Positions 41,478 to 49,437 of a stretch of 64,000 nucleotides of DNA are shown here, piece by piece. How positions within the stretch are numbered: the first letter of the stretch is position 1; every line of letters starts with the position of its first letter. The stretch is from Bacteroides ndongoniae. GTDB lineage: Bacteria > Bacteroidota > Bacteroidia > Bacteroidales > Bacteroidaceae. The stretch covers positions 1 through 64,000 of the forward strand of contig NZ_FNVV01000013.1 of assembly GCF_900108345.1 (NCBI RefSeq), given 5' to 3'. The position numbers and the translations under genes are program-made. The notes beneath the pieces were generated by a model, which ran no database searches, had not been told where the DNA came from, and saw nothing but the letters and a program-made list of their open reading frames with translations.

Positions 41478-41844
41478 GCACAGGCTCCCCGGTTACTTTT
41501 ATAAATATGCTCTGCAGAGCTTCCGCCACCGGTTTCACAGCCGGTATATTCCTGTTTTAAGGGTATAATCCCTTCACAGCCCCGACATACGCCGCAGGTC
41601 TGTTTTCGTGTGCAAAGGTACGGTGGACGAACATTGCCCAAGTACCGCTATCGCTACCTGAAATAAAATTTGACGACAACTTTCCGTAATCGGAGATGAC
41701 GGTATTTCATAAAATTTCATTGCAGGTTCCTTGCTCATCGTTCTTGCATCCCCCCGTTTGTGACGCACATGAAAACAACCCCTTTGGGCGAAGTCAAAAG
41801 GCTTCAAGAAAAGGGAAATAAAAAAAACAATAAATCAAAAGACA
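41478..41844. other. Non-coding leader with minus-strand promoter and palindrome
   Basis: No gene is seen. A minus-strand promoter TTG (41641-41639), 18-bp spacer, TACCTTTG (41620-41613) faces leftwards. Downstream of it lies a perfect 12-bp palindrome GCTCTGCAGAGC (41509-41520), and a short RNA of about 150 nt would end near the hairpin at 41437-41467. The plus-strand part ends with GGCTTCAAGAAAAGGGAAAT before the next gene. Confidence 0.5.
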
Positions 41845-42312
41845 ATGAGCAAGTACGATTTCATCAAGCAAGGCAACCTCCTTTTTTGGCACACTGCCGA
41901 TAATGATATAGAATGTCGAATTATCTCAACTCCCGAAAAAGTGGATAGTGACAGCATCATCTTAATCTCAACAAGCTCTTCCGAGACAGAGGTTTTGGCA
42001 TCGGAGTTATTACCTATTGGCTCATCAAGAAGCCACAAAGAGGAGTTTATGCGCTGGAAGAAAGAGCGTGAAGCCGAGGGCATGGAGTTTTTCAGCCGGT
42101 TGTCCGAAGTCATGGAAACAGACAGTGATTTGGCTGTAGGCGATATGGTGGCGTTTACAAACGACTACGGGGTGGTATTTGGCCCCAAAGAAGTATTAGC
42201 TTTCAGAAAACCTTGGAATGGCTATAGATGCGTATATATCGACAGTGATGCTTATTGGTTTCCAGACCGTCCCGAACAACTCACCATACTCAGCAAAGGA
42301 GGTACAGAATGA
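41845..42312 (+). CDS. Hypothetical accessory protein (155 aa)
   Basis: A 155-residue acidic, soluble protein (MSKYDFIKQGNLLFWHTADN). SDLAVGDMVAFTNDYGVVFG and VYIDSDAYWFP suggest a small beta-barrel C-terminal half. Its stop overlaps the next start (ATGA). No family or function is recognised. It belongs to a three-gene operon (41845-42952). Confidence 0.6.
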   Translation: MSKYDFIKQGNLLFWHTADNDIECRIISTPEKVDSDSIILISTSSSETEVLASELLPIGSSRSHKEEFMRWKKEREAEGMEFFSRLSEVMETDSDLAVGDMVAFTNDYGVVFGPKEVLAFRKPWNGYRCVYIDSDAYWFPDRPEQLTILSKGGTE

Positions 42313-42563
42313 CAACAAACGACATACTCAAACGACTTTGCGGCAATATTGCCGCAGGTCGTTTCAACTGGCGAAAATACTGCACGCCGCAATCTTACTT
42401 CGGTTGGGAGATTTGCGTTACCCCTCTGCATTGCTCTTACGGACAGATAGGCTACACCGTTCATTTCCCTTATACCAATATACCGGAAGTGGAATACGAT
42501 TGGGAAATGGGCAAACTGACCATTGACGGCGAGAAATGGAAAAGTTATTTGCGGAACGAATAA
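42309..42563 (+). CDS. Hypothetical accessory protein (84 aa)
   Basis: The ATG at 42309 overlaps the upstream stop as ATGA, which sets the start. The 84-residue product is rich in aromatic residues (NWRKYCTPQSYFGWEICV, HFPYTNIPEVEYDWEMG). No signal peptide or domain is recognised. Translational coupling supports it as a real gene. Confidence 0.6.
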   Translation: MTTNDILKRLCGNIAAGRFNWRKYCTPQSYFGWEICVTPLHCSYGQIGYTVHFPYTNIPEVEYDWEMGKLTIDGEKWKSYLRNE

Positions 42564-42577
42564 TAATAAATATCAAT

Positions 42578-42952
42578 ATGGCACAGAATTTTTATACCAA
42601 ATGGCAGGACGCTATACTTGCAGATGCAGGAGACTATGTTTCAAAAGAGTACCGCAGTTTCCAGACAGCATTGGTGCGTGAGATTTCCAAATATGCCGCA
42701 GCCGTTGGTGCAAAGGTGGCTTCCAATTCAAAAGGGCATTATGACACCTCCTGCTTCATTGAGCGCAACGGCAAGTTCGTTTACATCAGCCACTCTTCCG
42801 GTCTGTCACGAATGGGCAGCGGCGTAAGAATTGAACTCGATTCGTTTCTGATACGGACAGCTCAAAATGGAAAGGACTACCGAGGGGGATGTAACCAGTA
42901 TTGCGACATAGCAAATTTACAGTCTATGATAGACGGTTTGTTGGGGAAATAA
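42578..42952 (+). CDS. Hypothetical accessory protein (124 aa)
   Basis: A 124-residue soluble protein (MAQNFYTKWQDAILAD; then GHYDTSCFIERNGKFVYISH). ATG at 42578 is chosen over 42536, which would overlap the upstream gene. It is the last gene of the small operon and is followed at once by a strong bidirectional terminator. Family and function unknown. Confidence 0.6.
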   Translation: MAQNFYTKWQDAILADAGDYVSKEYRSFQTALVREISKYAAAVGAKVASNSKGHYDTSCFIERNGKFVYISHSSGLSRMGSGVRIELDSFLIRTAQNGKDYRGGCNQYCDIANLQSMIDGLLGK

Positions 42953-42958
42953 ACTGCA

Positions 42959-42994
42959 AAAAAGATGCGGAGCCAACCAGTTCCGCATCTTTTT
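42959..42994. terminator. Bidirectional terminator between convergent units
   Basis: AAAAAGATGCGGA pairs with TCCGCATCTTTTT (13 bp, perfect) over a 10-nt loop. It ends both the small plus-strand operon and the long minus-strand cluster starting at 58934. Confidence 0.9.
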
Positions 42995-43004
42995 CTTTCC
43001 ATCC

Positions 43005-44693
43005 TTACCGGCGCATACCGCTGCCGTATTCTGCCTCTTGTAGTTCTGCCCGATACTCTTCCAGCTCGTTCAGCTTCTCGTTCACGGCTTGCAGATTGGC
43101 ATCCAGCCCGACATTGTGGTCGTAAGGGAAACGATGCTGCGCGACCAGCCCGGCATTGGTGGGTTGCCCGACATCAAGCGTATCGGATTCCTTGTTATAT
43201 TCGACATATAGCACTTCACCGTTCGGCATCTCGAAGGCCGGAATCTTTTGATACGCCAAAGCGGAGAACTGTTCCGCCGCCATCTCCCTGGCAACCCCTT
43301 TTATTGTATCTCCGGCGATATCGACACCGTAACGCCGGATATGGTCTCGGATTTCCTGCTCCGTGAATTTCAACATCACCTCGTAGGTTCCCCCGACACT
43401 CCCGTTGTACACGACAGCGAAATTCTCATCCTCGGCAATAAGGCTGTCACCCTTGTTGTTCGTGGCCGATAAATAAGTATGCTGTTCGTTGATGCCATTG
43501 CCGTCGTAATACTCCTTGGCAAGCGTCAGCAATCCCTCGTAATCGCCTTTCTCCCGAAGTTCGTCAAGCTGCCTCGTGTCATCCGAAAATTGGAGATACG
43601 CAACAGAAGAATAAAATGTATTCTCCTTTGCTGCCGCTCCGTTTTCCTGCTTCTCGCCGACATTTTGTTCCAGTTCTTGCGCTATCTTATCCACCTTCTG
43701 GGTAATCATCGAGGTTGCCCTTTTCACGTCCAGAAGCGTTGTCTTGATGAACTGTGGCGATTCCTTCAGCTCATCAAGCCAACCTTTAAGATACGCGCAA
43801 CTGTCCTCCTTGATATGCTTGGTCATGCCGTAACGCTGTGCGACCAGTGCGCTGCCTAACTCTGCCACCAGTTCCTCACGGGCATATTCAGGAGAACCGA
43901 AAGTAGTCGGCTTGAACCTGTCAAGTACGTTTTCCGCTCCGGTGGAGTGCGTCATCTCGTGGAACAGTGTCCCGTAGAACGATTCTCCCGATTTGAACTG
44001 CTCCTTTTCGGGTACGATGATTTCGTTCTTCGTGATGGAATAGTAGGCGTCATTCTGATATTTCGGCGTAATCGGACAAATCCACAGGTTATCCCTTATC
44101 ATCGTATCGACTGGGGCAAAACTGAAATGCTCGCCCTCCTCGATTGCCGGACGCGAATTTTCTCGCTCCAGTTTTTGCCACAGCTCCGGTCTCGCTTCCT
44201 GCAAGTTAGTTTGCGCGACATTGAAGACCCGGAACACCTGCATCTTCGGATAGACATTGTATTGTTCCTTTTCGTCATCGGAGAGTTTCTTGTAATCGTC
44301 ATACTTGATTTTCTCCTTAGTCTCCTTATGGATACAAGTGAACGTGGTGAGCATGACCGGAAAGGATTTTTCACCACGAAGCACGGAGACACGCGGCAGT
44401 TCCTCTCTATCCTTTCCGGGCTTATTGAGCTTCTGAACACAATCGAACGTGCAGAAACGGGGAATCTTGTACCCTTCTTTCTCGCAGTGCAAAAGCAGCA
44501 TAAAAGCATTCATCCCGTTGTACTCGCGCCCGTGAAGGTTGCGGGGCCACTGTAGCGTACCCTCCGTAAACCAAGGCTTTTTCCAGTCCTTTTGAATGCC
44601 CTCGATTTTCTCGATCATCATTTCGGCGAACAGGTCAAGAGCCTTGTCCTCGCTGTTCGGTCCGTCGGCATTCTTCTTTCTGTAACCGGCCAT
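43005..44693 (-). CDS. ArdC-like antirestriction/ssDNA-binding protein with zincin domain
   Basis: A 562-residue protein. Residues about 10-170 form the ArdC N-terminal ssDNA-binding domain (WPRNLHGREYNGMNAFML). Residues 180-340 form the metallopeptidase-like domain with FHEMTHSTG (near 245) and REELVAELGSAL. The C-terminal 200 residues are an extra domain (QEIRDHIRRYGVDI) of unknown role. ArdC proteins protect incoming single-stranded DNA from restriction. It is the last gene of the long minus-strand cluster, 5 bp after an SSB-like gene, which fits that job. Confidence 0.85.
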   Translation of the reverse strand: MAGYRKKNADGPNSEDKALDLFAEMMIEKIEGIQKDWKKPWFTEGTLQWPRNLHGREYNGMNAFMLLLHCEKEGYKIPRFCTFDCVQKLNKPGKDREELPRVSVLRGEKSFPVMLTTFTCIHKETKEKIKYDDYKKLSDDEKEQYNVYPKMQVFRVFNVAQTNLQEARPELWQKLERENSRPAIEEGEHFSFAPVDTMIRDNLWICPITPKYQNDAYYSITKNEIIVPEKEQFKSGESFYGTLFHEMTHSTGAENVLDRFKPTTFGSPEYAREELVAELGSALVAQRYGMTKHIKEDSCAYLKGWLDELKESPQFIKTTLLDVKRATSMITQKVDKIAQELEQNVGEKQENGAAAKENTFYSSVAYLQFSDDTRQLDELREKGDYEGLLTLAKEYYDGNGINEQHTYLSATNNKGDSLIAEDENFAVVYNGSVGGTYEVMLKFTEQEIRDHIRRYGVDIAGDTIKGVAREMAAEQFSALAYQKIPAFEMPNGEVLYVEYNKESDTLDVGQPTNAGLVAQHRFPYDHNVGLDANLQAVNEKLNELEEYRAELQEAEYGSGMRR

Positions 44694-44698
44694 AACCC

Positions 44699-45307
44699 TT
44701 ATTGATTATAGTTAGACGAATCCGCCACATATTGCGTCAGTTCCTCCATCTTGCAGGAAAGGTTGATTTTCCCGTTGTGTGCCGACAGGTTCATTTCACC
44801 TTTGGCATCCACCTTTACACCCGGCTGCAACCACGCTTCGCGCTCCTTACCGAAACAGAAGAAGCGCACCCACTGGTACTCGAAGCCGTCATCGACCTTC
44901 TCTGCGCTAAACGCCGAGAACACCGTATAAGGCTGGTCTTTCTTATCCCTTTTTTCCTCGATGTTCTGGCCGACCTTACCACGAAACACCAGCTCGCCCT
45001 TGACGCAATCCGCATCATCCGTAGCGGCATTGCAGATTTCATCGGCGAACAGGTTGAAATATAGCTTGTCGCCCCGGCGTTTGAGATACATCGTACCCCT
45101 CACTTCTACACGGGAGCCGTTCCGATAACCGGCGGCTTCCTCCTGACAGCCCTCCTTGCGGACATCCACCTCGATAGTGTGCCCGCCACCCGTCGCCGGA
45201 ATCTGTACCCGGAGCGGAAACACCAGAAATTCTTTCTCTTCTTTATTCTTGCGAACCGACGCATCGCGGCCGATAACGCCGCATACCGTAACATTACATT
45301 TAATCAT
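44699..45307 (-). CDS. SSB-like protein with tandem OB-type folds
   Basis: A 202-residue protein starting at MIKCNVTVCGVIGRD (45307). The longer upstream frame has unnatural composition. Two OB-like halves are seen, the first with FLVFPLRVQIP and VEVRGTMYLKRRGDKLYFN, the second with VFRGKVGQNIEEK and VKVDAKGEMNLSAHNGKINLS. It probably coats transferred single strands. Because the plus-strand ssb at 15402 is broken, this gene may supply the element with its only intact SSB-like function. Confidence 0.7.
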   Translation of the reverse strand: MIKCNVTVCGVIGRDASVRKNKEEKEFLVFPLRVQIPATGGGHTIEVDVRKEGCQEEAAGYRNGSRVEVRGTMYLKRRGDKLYFNLFADEICNAATDDADCVKGELVFRGKVGQNIEEKRDKKDQPYTVFSAFSAEKVDDGFEYQWVRFFCFGKEREAWLQPGVKVDAKGEMNLSAHNGKINLSCKMEELTQYVADSSNYNQ

Positions 45308-45390
45308 CTGTTTTTTGTCTTTAATGATACATGGATCATCCGGACAAGTGATACATGGGTTGATTGATGTTGAACTGTTGTAGAGTGCGG

Positions 45391-45567
45391 TCAGTCGGGT
45401 GCGCGTATCATCGCCCAGACCATCCATCCGGCGATGGCTAATTGCACGCCCACGACAACGAGCGTCCCGATCCATCCCAACAGCAGGTAGCAGAACCGGA
45501 GGTGCAACGCAAGGAGGGAAACTCCCGCCAGACACTTGCATAGCTGTATCATCACGCATTTTATCAT
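45391..45567 (-). CDS. Small membrane protein (58 aa)
   Basis: A 58-residue frame from the ATG at 45567, ending ...MIRAPD. It contains two hydrophobic segments (LAGVSLLALHL to YLLLGWIGTLVVVGV, then LAIAGWMVWAMI). It fits neatly between the cell-wall hydrolase gene (13 bp away) and the SSB-like gene. It may be a small transfer-channel component or a holin-like partner of the hydrolase. That is a guess from position. Confidence 0.55.
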   Translation of the reverse strand: MIKCVMIQLCKCLAGVSLLALHLRFCYLLLGWIGTLVVVGVQLAIAGWMVWAMIRAPD

Positions 45568-45579
45568 ATCGCCATGCCT

Positions 45580-47145
45580 TTATCTTCGCAGGTTTTCCGT
45601 TTGTCCCTGTTGCCGGGTCATCCCCTGCTCAAAATTCTGTGAGGCCGCTTCCGACAGGATAACCGTATTCAGCATACCGGTTACACGCATCTGTTTGGCC
45701 TCTTCCGTGAGTGTACCGTTGTTCAACGTGGCAGACAACCGGTTCAGCTCGGAAGCGGTCAGCTCCCGCGAGACATGCAGTTCCCCGTTGTCCGCTTTCA
45801 GAATGGCCTTGCCGTTCTCGCCGATAGTCAGGTCGCAGTTCTTCATATTCGGCAACAACGGCTTCAGGTCGATGGTACGAAGATCCATCGCGGCGGATAT
45901 CGCCGTCTTCTGTTCCTCTTCCTCCCGGTTATCAATCTGTGTGGCTAAAAGCATCAGGGAGGCGAAAGCGGTCATCGCCATCTCCACAATCGGGTCGTTG
46001 CATCCCGATATTCCCACACCGCTATCCTCCGACGAAAGGAGTTTTTTCATCCATCCGTCTGGCGAAAGGTTCTTTTCAGGCACGGTATCTTCCGCCGCCT
46101 TGTATTTGACGAGCAGGTCATTTCCGTTGTGCAGCATTTGCAATTTGATATGTCCTTTCTGTGCGATTTCAGCCAGATACGCCGCAGGGTCTATATCCCG
46201 TTTCGTCCCGTCGGCATAGATATTCTTCACACCGAAATGCAGATGTTCCCCGGTCGTCCGTGTCCCCGTATTGCCCGATGTGCCAAGCCGTCCGCCTGCC
46301 TGTACCGTATCGCCGACCTTGACGGAAATCTCCTTGAGGTGCATATAGGTACATTGTACCTTGCTGCCGTCCGTCCGAGCATATTCCACCGTCAGCGACT
46401 TGCCGCCGGGTGTATTCTTGTTCTGGTTTACCGCCACGACCTTGCCGCCGCTCTCCGTAGCCAGTACCGCGTCGGCTTTGCAACGGATATCCACGCCCTT
46501 GTGCATCTGTTGCTTTGTGCTGTCCAACGGGTCTTGCCGTGTTCCGAACGGAGAGGTAATGAACAGAAATTCCTCCCGTTCCACCGGGAACGAATACCCC
46601 GTTCCATGTTCCGCACTCTCGGAAGTCTGGAGCGGATTGTGTTCCACCCCGAACTGCCGGCCTTGTGCCGTCATCTCCTGCATCACCTGTCTGTCATACT
46701 TCTGCAAGCCGTTCTGCTCAATGATTTTCTGCAGGTTCTCGGCATACTTGCCGCCTGTGGCGTAACCGGCTTTCTCAATGCTTTGTGCCCAGCCCTTGTA
46801 ATCGTCCGGGGAGAGTTTGAAGCAACCGGCATAGCGGCTGTTCTCCTTCAAAAAGCGGGAATGATGCTCGTATGAATCACCCACGCTGTCATAGCTGCAG
46901 AACTTTTCATTCGGCTTATCATCGGTGTAGATTCCGTATTTGCCGCCTTCGGCAATCCACGAGGAAGTTGCCTTGATGCCGAAATGGTTGTTCTCGTTCC
47001 TTGCCAGACGGCTCTGTCCGTTGCTGCTTTCCAGTATGCCTTGCGCCAATGTGACGGAAGCCGGGATGCCATACCTTCGCATCTGTGCCATCGCATAATC
47101 TGCGTATTGCAGTGCATATTCCTGATTCTTGGTCATAATCGTCAC
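45580..47145 (-). CDS. Bifunctional peptidoglycan hydrolase (GH73 + M23)
   Basis: A 521-residue protein. Residues about 8-160 form a glucosaminidase (GH73) domain (PASVTLAQGILESSNGQS, NNHFGIK, RYAGCF). Residues about 210-320 form an M23 endopeptidase domain with KGVDIRCKADA (first His is in HKGVD) and GEHLHFGV. The last 180 residues are helical and unknown. No signal peptide is seen, so it may be delivered by the transfer machinery. It would cut the cell wall locally during conjugation. Confidence 0.85.
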   Translation of the reverse strand: MTIMTKNQEYALQYADYAMAQMRRYGIPASVTLAQGILESSNGQSRLARNENNHFGIKATSSWIAEGGKYGIYTDDKPNEKFCSYDSVGDSYEHHSRFLKENSRYAGCFKLSPDDYKGWAQSIEKAGYATGGKYAENLQKIIEQNGLQKYDRQVMQEMTAQGRQFGVEHNPLQTSESAEHGTGYSFPVEREEFLFITSPFGTRQDPLDSTKQQMHKGVDIRCKADAVLATESGGKVVAVNQNKNTPGGKSLTVEYARTDGSKVQCTYMHLKEISVKVGDTVQAGGRLGTSGNTGTRTTGEHLHFGVKNIYADGTKRDIDPAAYLAEIAQKGHIKLQMLHNGNDLLVKYKAAEDTVPEKNLSPDGWMKKLLSSEDSGVGISGCNDPIVEMAMTAFASLMLLATQIDNREEEEQKTAISAAMDLRTIDLKPLLPNMKNCDLTIGENGKAILKADNGELHVSRELTASELNRLSATLNNGTLTEEAKQMRVTGMLNTVILSEAASQNFEQGMTRQQGQTENLRR

Positions 47146-47148
47146 TCC

Positions 47149-49410
47149 TTATCTATGAATACCCCTATGTGTTTCCTGCTCGTCCTGCCGTTTATCCTGT
47201 AGCTCTATCTCACTGATGGCGACACGCTCACCAGCACGGACAAGTTTGGGCAGATAGCTGTCCAGTTGCGTCCTTGGGAACTCTGCGAAAGCCGAAAATC
47301 CACGTTCCGGATATTTCTTCATCGTAATCCCCAATATATCAGCTCCCTTTGCCGCATCCTCATTATAAAGCCGATAGACTTCTCCTGCACGAATCAGATA
47401 CAGGGCGTCGGGATGCTTTTCCTTGAGGTTGTCCCAAAACTGCCGTTTCGGAGACATATTTTCATCATTCGTCTCTTCCGACCGATTTTCCGCCACCACC
47501 TCATTCTGTTGCCGTACCTGCTCTTCCGCTTTCTGTTCCCCGACGGATTGTCCCTTTTGCAGCACATCGGCAAACAGCGTAGCCGCCAAATGCCGCTTGT
47601 AGCCGTCACGGTCTTCCGCCACCCACATCCGTTGCCACTGCTGTGGAGTGACGCTGCGGGGCTGCAGCTTTTGTCCGTCGATGGTTGCCACACACTGGAT
47701 TCCATCCTGCCTGGTCTTGAAGATGGCAACACGCTGAATACGGTTCAGGTCAATCTCCGGCGTATCGCTGCCGAACAAATCCACTTTCAGGTCGGGTTTG
47801 ACCTCCGCCAGTGCATAATACTTGTGCGCCAGCTCCATCCGTACCTTGTCGATGTTGTCCATCGCCTGCTTGAGCGTGGAGAAAAAACGGTTCACATCCT
47901 CCTTGTCGGGATAGACGCTGTACCCCTCCTTGTTTTCCGGCTTGATATAGAGTGCCCAACGGTTCTTGTCATCCTGAATCATCTGCACGGCATCGAACCC
48001 GACCTCATTCGCCCGTCTGACAGCTTCCGACACGTCCAGCGTGGAGAGCTTTTCCAACGTGTAGTTCCTTAACCGGGCCAGTGTCACCATTTTTTCATTG
48101 AAATAGCTGTCATCGGGTCTGTAACCCAATGCACCGTCAGTATTATAGAAACGCACCTGCTCGATACCCTCTTTCTGCAATGCCCGTTCGATACGCCCCT
48201 TGTTCATGCCGGGAATCTCGTTGTTCGCCTCGGTCGAAGCTCCTGCCGGCAAAATGACATCCGCCGATTTCGCCTCCCGGTCGATGACGAGGACGATGCT
48301 TTTCGCCGCCTTGTCCGGGTGCTGGCGGATTTCATTCGCCACAAAGTAATGCTTGGGCATCTGTTCCTGCATGGTCGTGGTCTGCCGTCTGTTTCGCAGG
48401 GTGGCGTACTCAATTTTCTCGCCCCGTTCCGCTTTTCGGATAACATCAAGCGCATTGTTCACGTCGCTTTCGAGAGCGTCCATTATACACGGGTTTTCCT
48501 TGAACTCCCGACACCAGTAATCCACCGTCTTCAGGCTTGCATCGGACAAACGCGCGGGCAGTCCCAGTTCCAACATCTTGATACCCGAAGCCAGTTCCAC
48601 AACCAACCTTTCATATTTTACCGCATCCTCTGACGGAGCCACACCATTCTTCATGACCATGCCTTCACGGGCAAGTCGTTGTTGATGTCCTGTGGCACTC
48701 ACGATCTGCCGCAAGGCTTCCTGCACATAATCGTGGTAATGCTCAAAATCCTTTTGGCGCGGCATATAGACCGCATCTTTGTCCGTCTCGTAATGAGGAA
48801 CTCCGCTACCGTCCGAGCGCACGGGAACGAGGTTGTCCCGCATCTTCAATAGAAAGTCGTTGAACCGAGTGCGCAACCTGCGGTTGTCCGCCTCGGCATA
48901 TCCTCTTTCCTGAACACTGCCGTCCTGCTTTACCGCATCCTCGTAAGCCGGCTTGTCCACGTAGGGCAACGTCGTCTGGTCGATATTGAAAAGCGTGCGG
49001 ATTTCTCGGTTGTGGACACCCTTGAACTGTGCCTTCTGCTCTTCGTCCAATTGGAGATAGGCGGTACGGTCGATGGTTTCATTCGGATTGTTCCGGTTGA
49101 CATACTTGTTCCAGTTATAGAACAGGAACGGTACGCCCTGCTCATGCTCCCGTACCGCAGCCCCCCGTGCCTTGGTTTCACTGTAAAGCGTGAACAGGTT
49201 GGTCTTGCATCCGTTATTGTCCGAATGCAAGGCCATAAAGAGGGCATTGAACGGGCTGGCCGAGACCCCTTGCGGATAGAGCCGGGGAAATCCCTTGCCC
49301 GATACGTTGAGCCAATGGCCGCCGGCGTTCGATGCCCCGCCCAGTGCGGCAGACAGCAGTTCCGTCTGCTTTTCTTCGGCTTTTTTTTCGATTTGCGACT
49401 TTTCTTTCAT
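47149..49410 (-). CDS. Large protein with C-terminal MutS-I-like domain
   Basis: A 753-residue protein. The N-terminal 600 residues contain an ArdC/DUF1738-like opening (GGHWLNVSGKGFPRLYP, FNALFMALHSDNNGCKTN) and DUF3945-like stretches (VQCVATIDGQKLQPRSV region). Residues about 665-740 (DALYLIRAGEVYRLYNEDA, AFAEFPRTQLDSYLPKLVRAG) resemble MutS domain I, the mismatch-contacting domain. No ATPase part is present. It lies 3 bp from the hydrolase gene. It may bind DNA structures during transfer. Function is inferred. Confidence 0.65.
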   Translation of the reverse strand: MKEKSQIEKKAEEKQTELLSAALGGASNAGGHWLNVSGKGFPRLYPQGVSASPFNALFMALHSDNNGCKTNLFTLYSETKARGAAVREHEQGVPFLFYNWNKYVNRNNPNETIDRTAYLQLDEEQKAQFKGVHNREIRTLFNIDQTTLPYVDKPAYEDAVKQDGSVQERGYAEADNRRLRTRFNDFLLKMRDNLVPVRSDGSGVPHYETDKDAVYMPRQKDFEHYHDYVQEALRQIVSATGHQQRLAREGMVMKNGVAPSEDAVKYERLVVELASGIKMLELGLPARLSDASLKTVDYWCREFKENPCIMDALESDVNNALDVIRKAERGEKIEYATLRNRRQTTTMQEQMPKHYFVANEIRQHPDKAAKSIVLVIDREAKSADVILPAGASTEANNEIPGMNKGRIERALQKEGIEQVRFYNTDGALGYRPDDSYFNEKMVTLARLRNYTLEKLSTLDVSEAVRRANEVGFDAVQMIQDDKNRWALYIKPENKEGYSVYPDKEDVNRFFSTLKQAMDNIDKVRMELAHKYYALAEVKPDLKVDLFGSDTPEIDLNRIQRVAIFKTRQDGIQCVATIDGQKLQPRSVTPQQWQRMWVAEDRDGYKRHLAATLFADVLQKGQSVGEQKAEEQVRQQNEVVAENRSEETNDENMSPKRQFWDNLKEKHPDALYLIRAGEVYRLYNEDAAKGADILGITMKKYPERGFSAFAEFPRTQLDSYLPKLVRAGERVAISEIELQDKRQDEQETHRGIHR

Positions 49411-49437
49411 ATCATCATGCTTTTATTGTTCATGGAT

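Noticed and set aside
41419..41560. Extension of the gene at 40937 to the stop at 41560
   Set aside because: It would translate through a strong terminator and a non-coding leader. The -1 frame gives a better ending at 41418.
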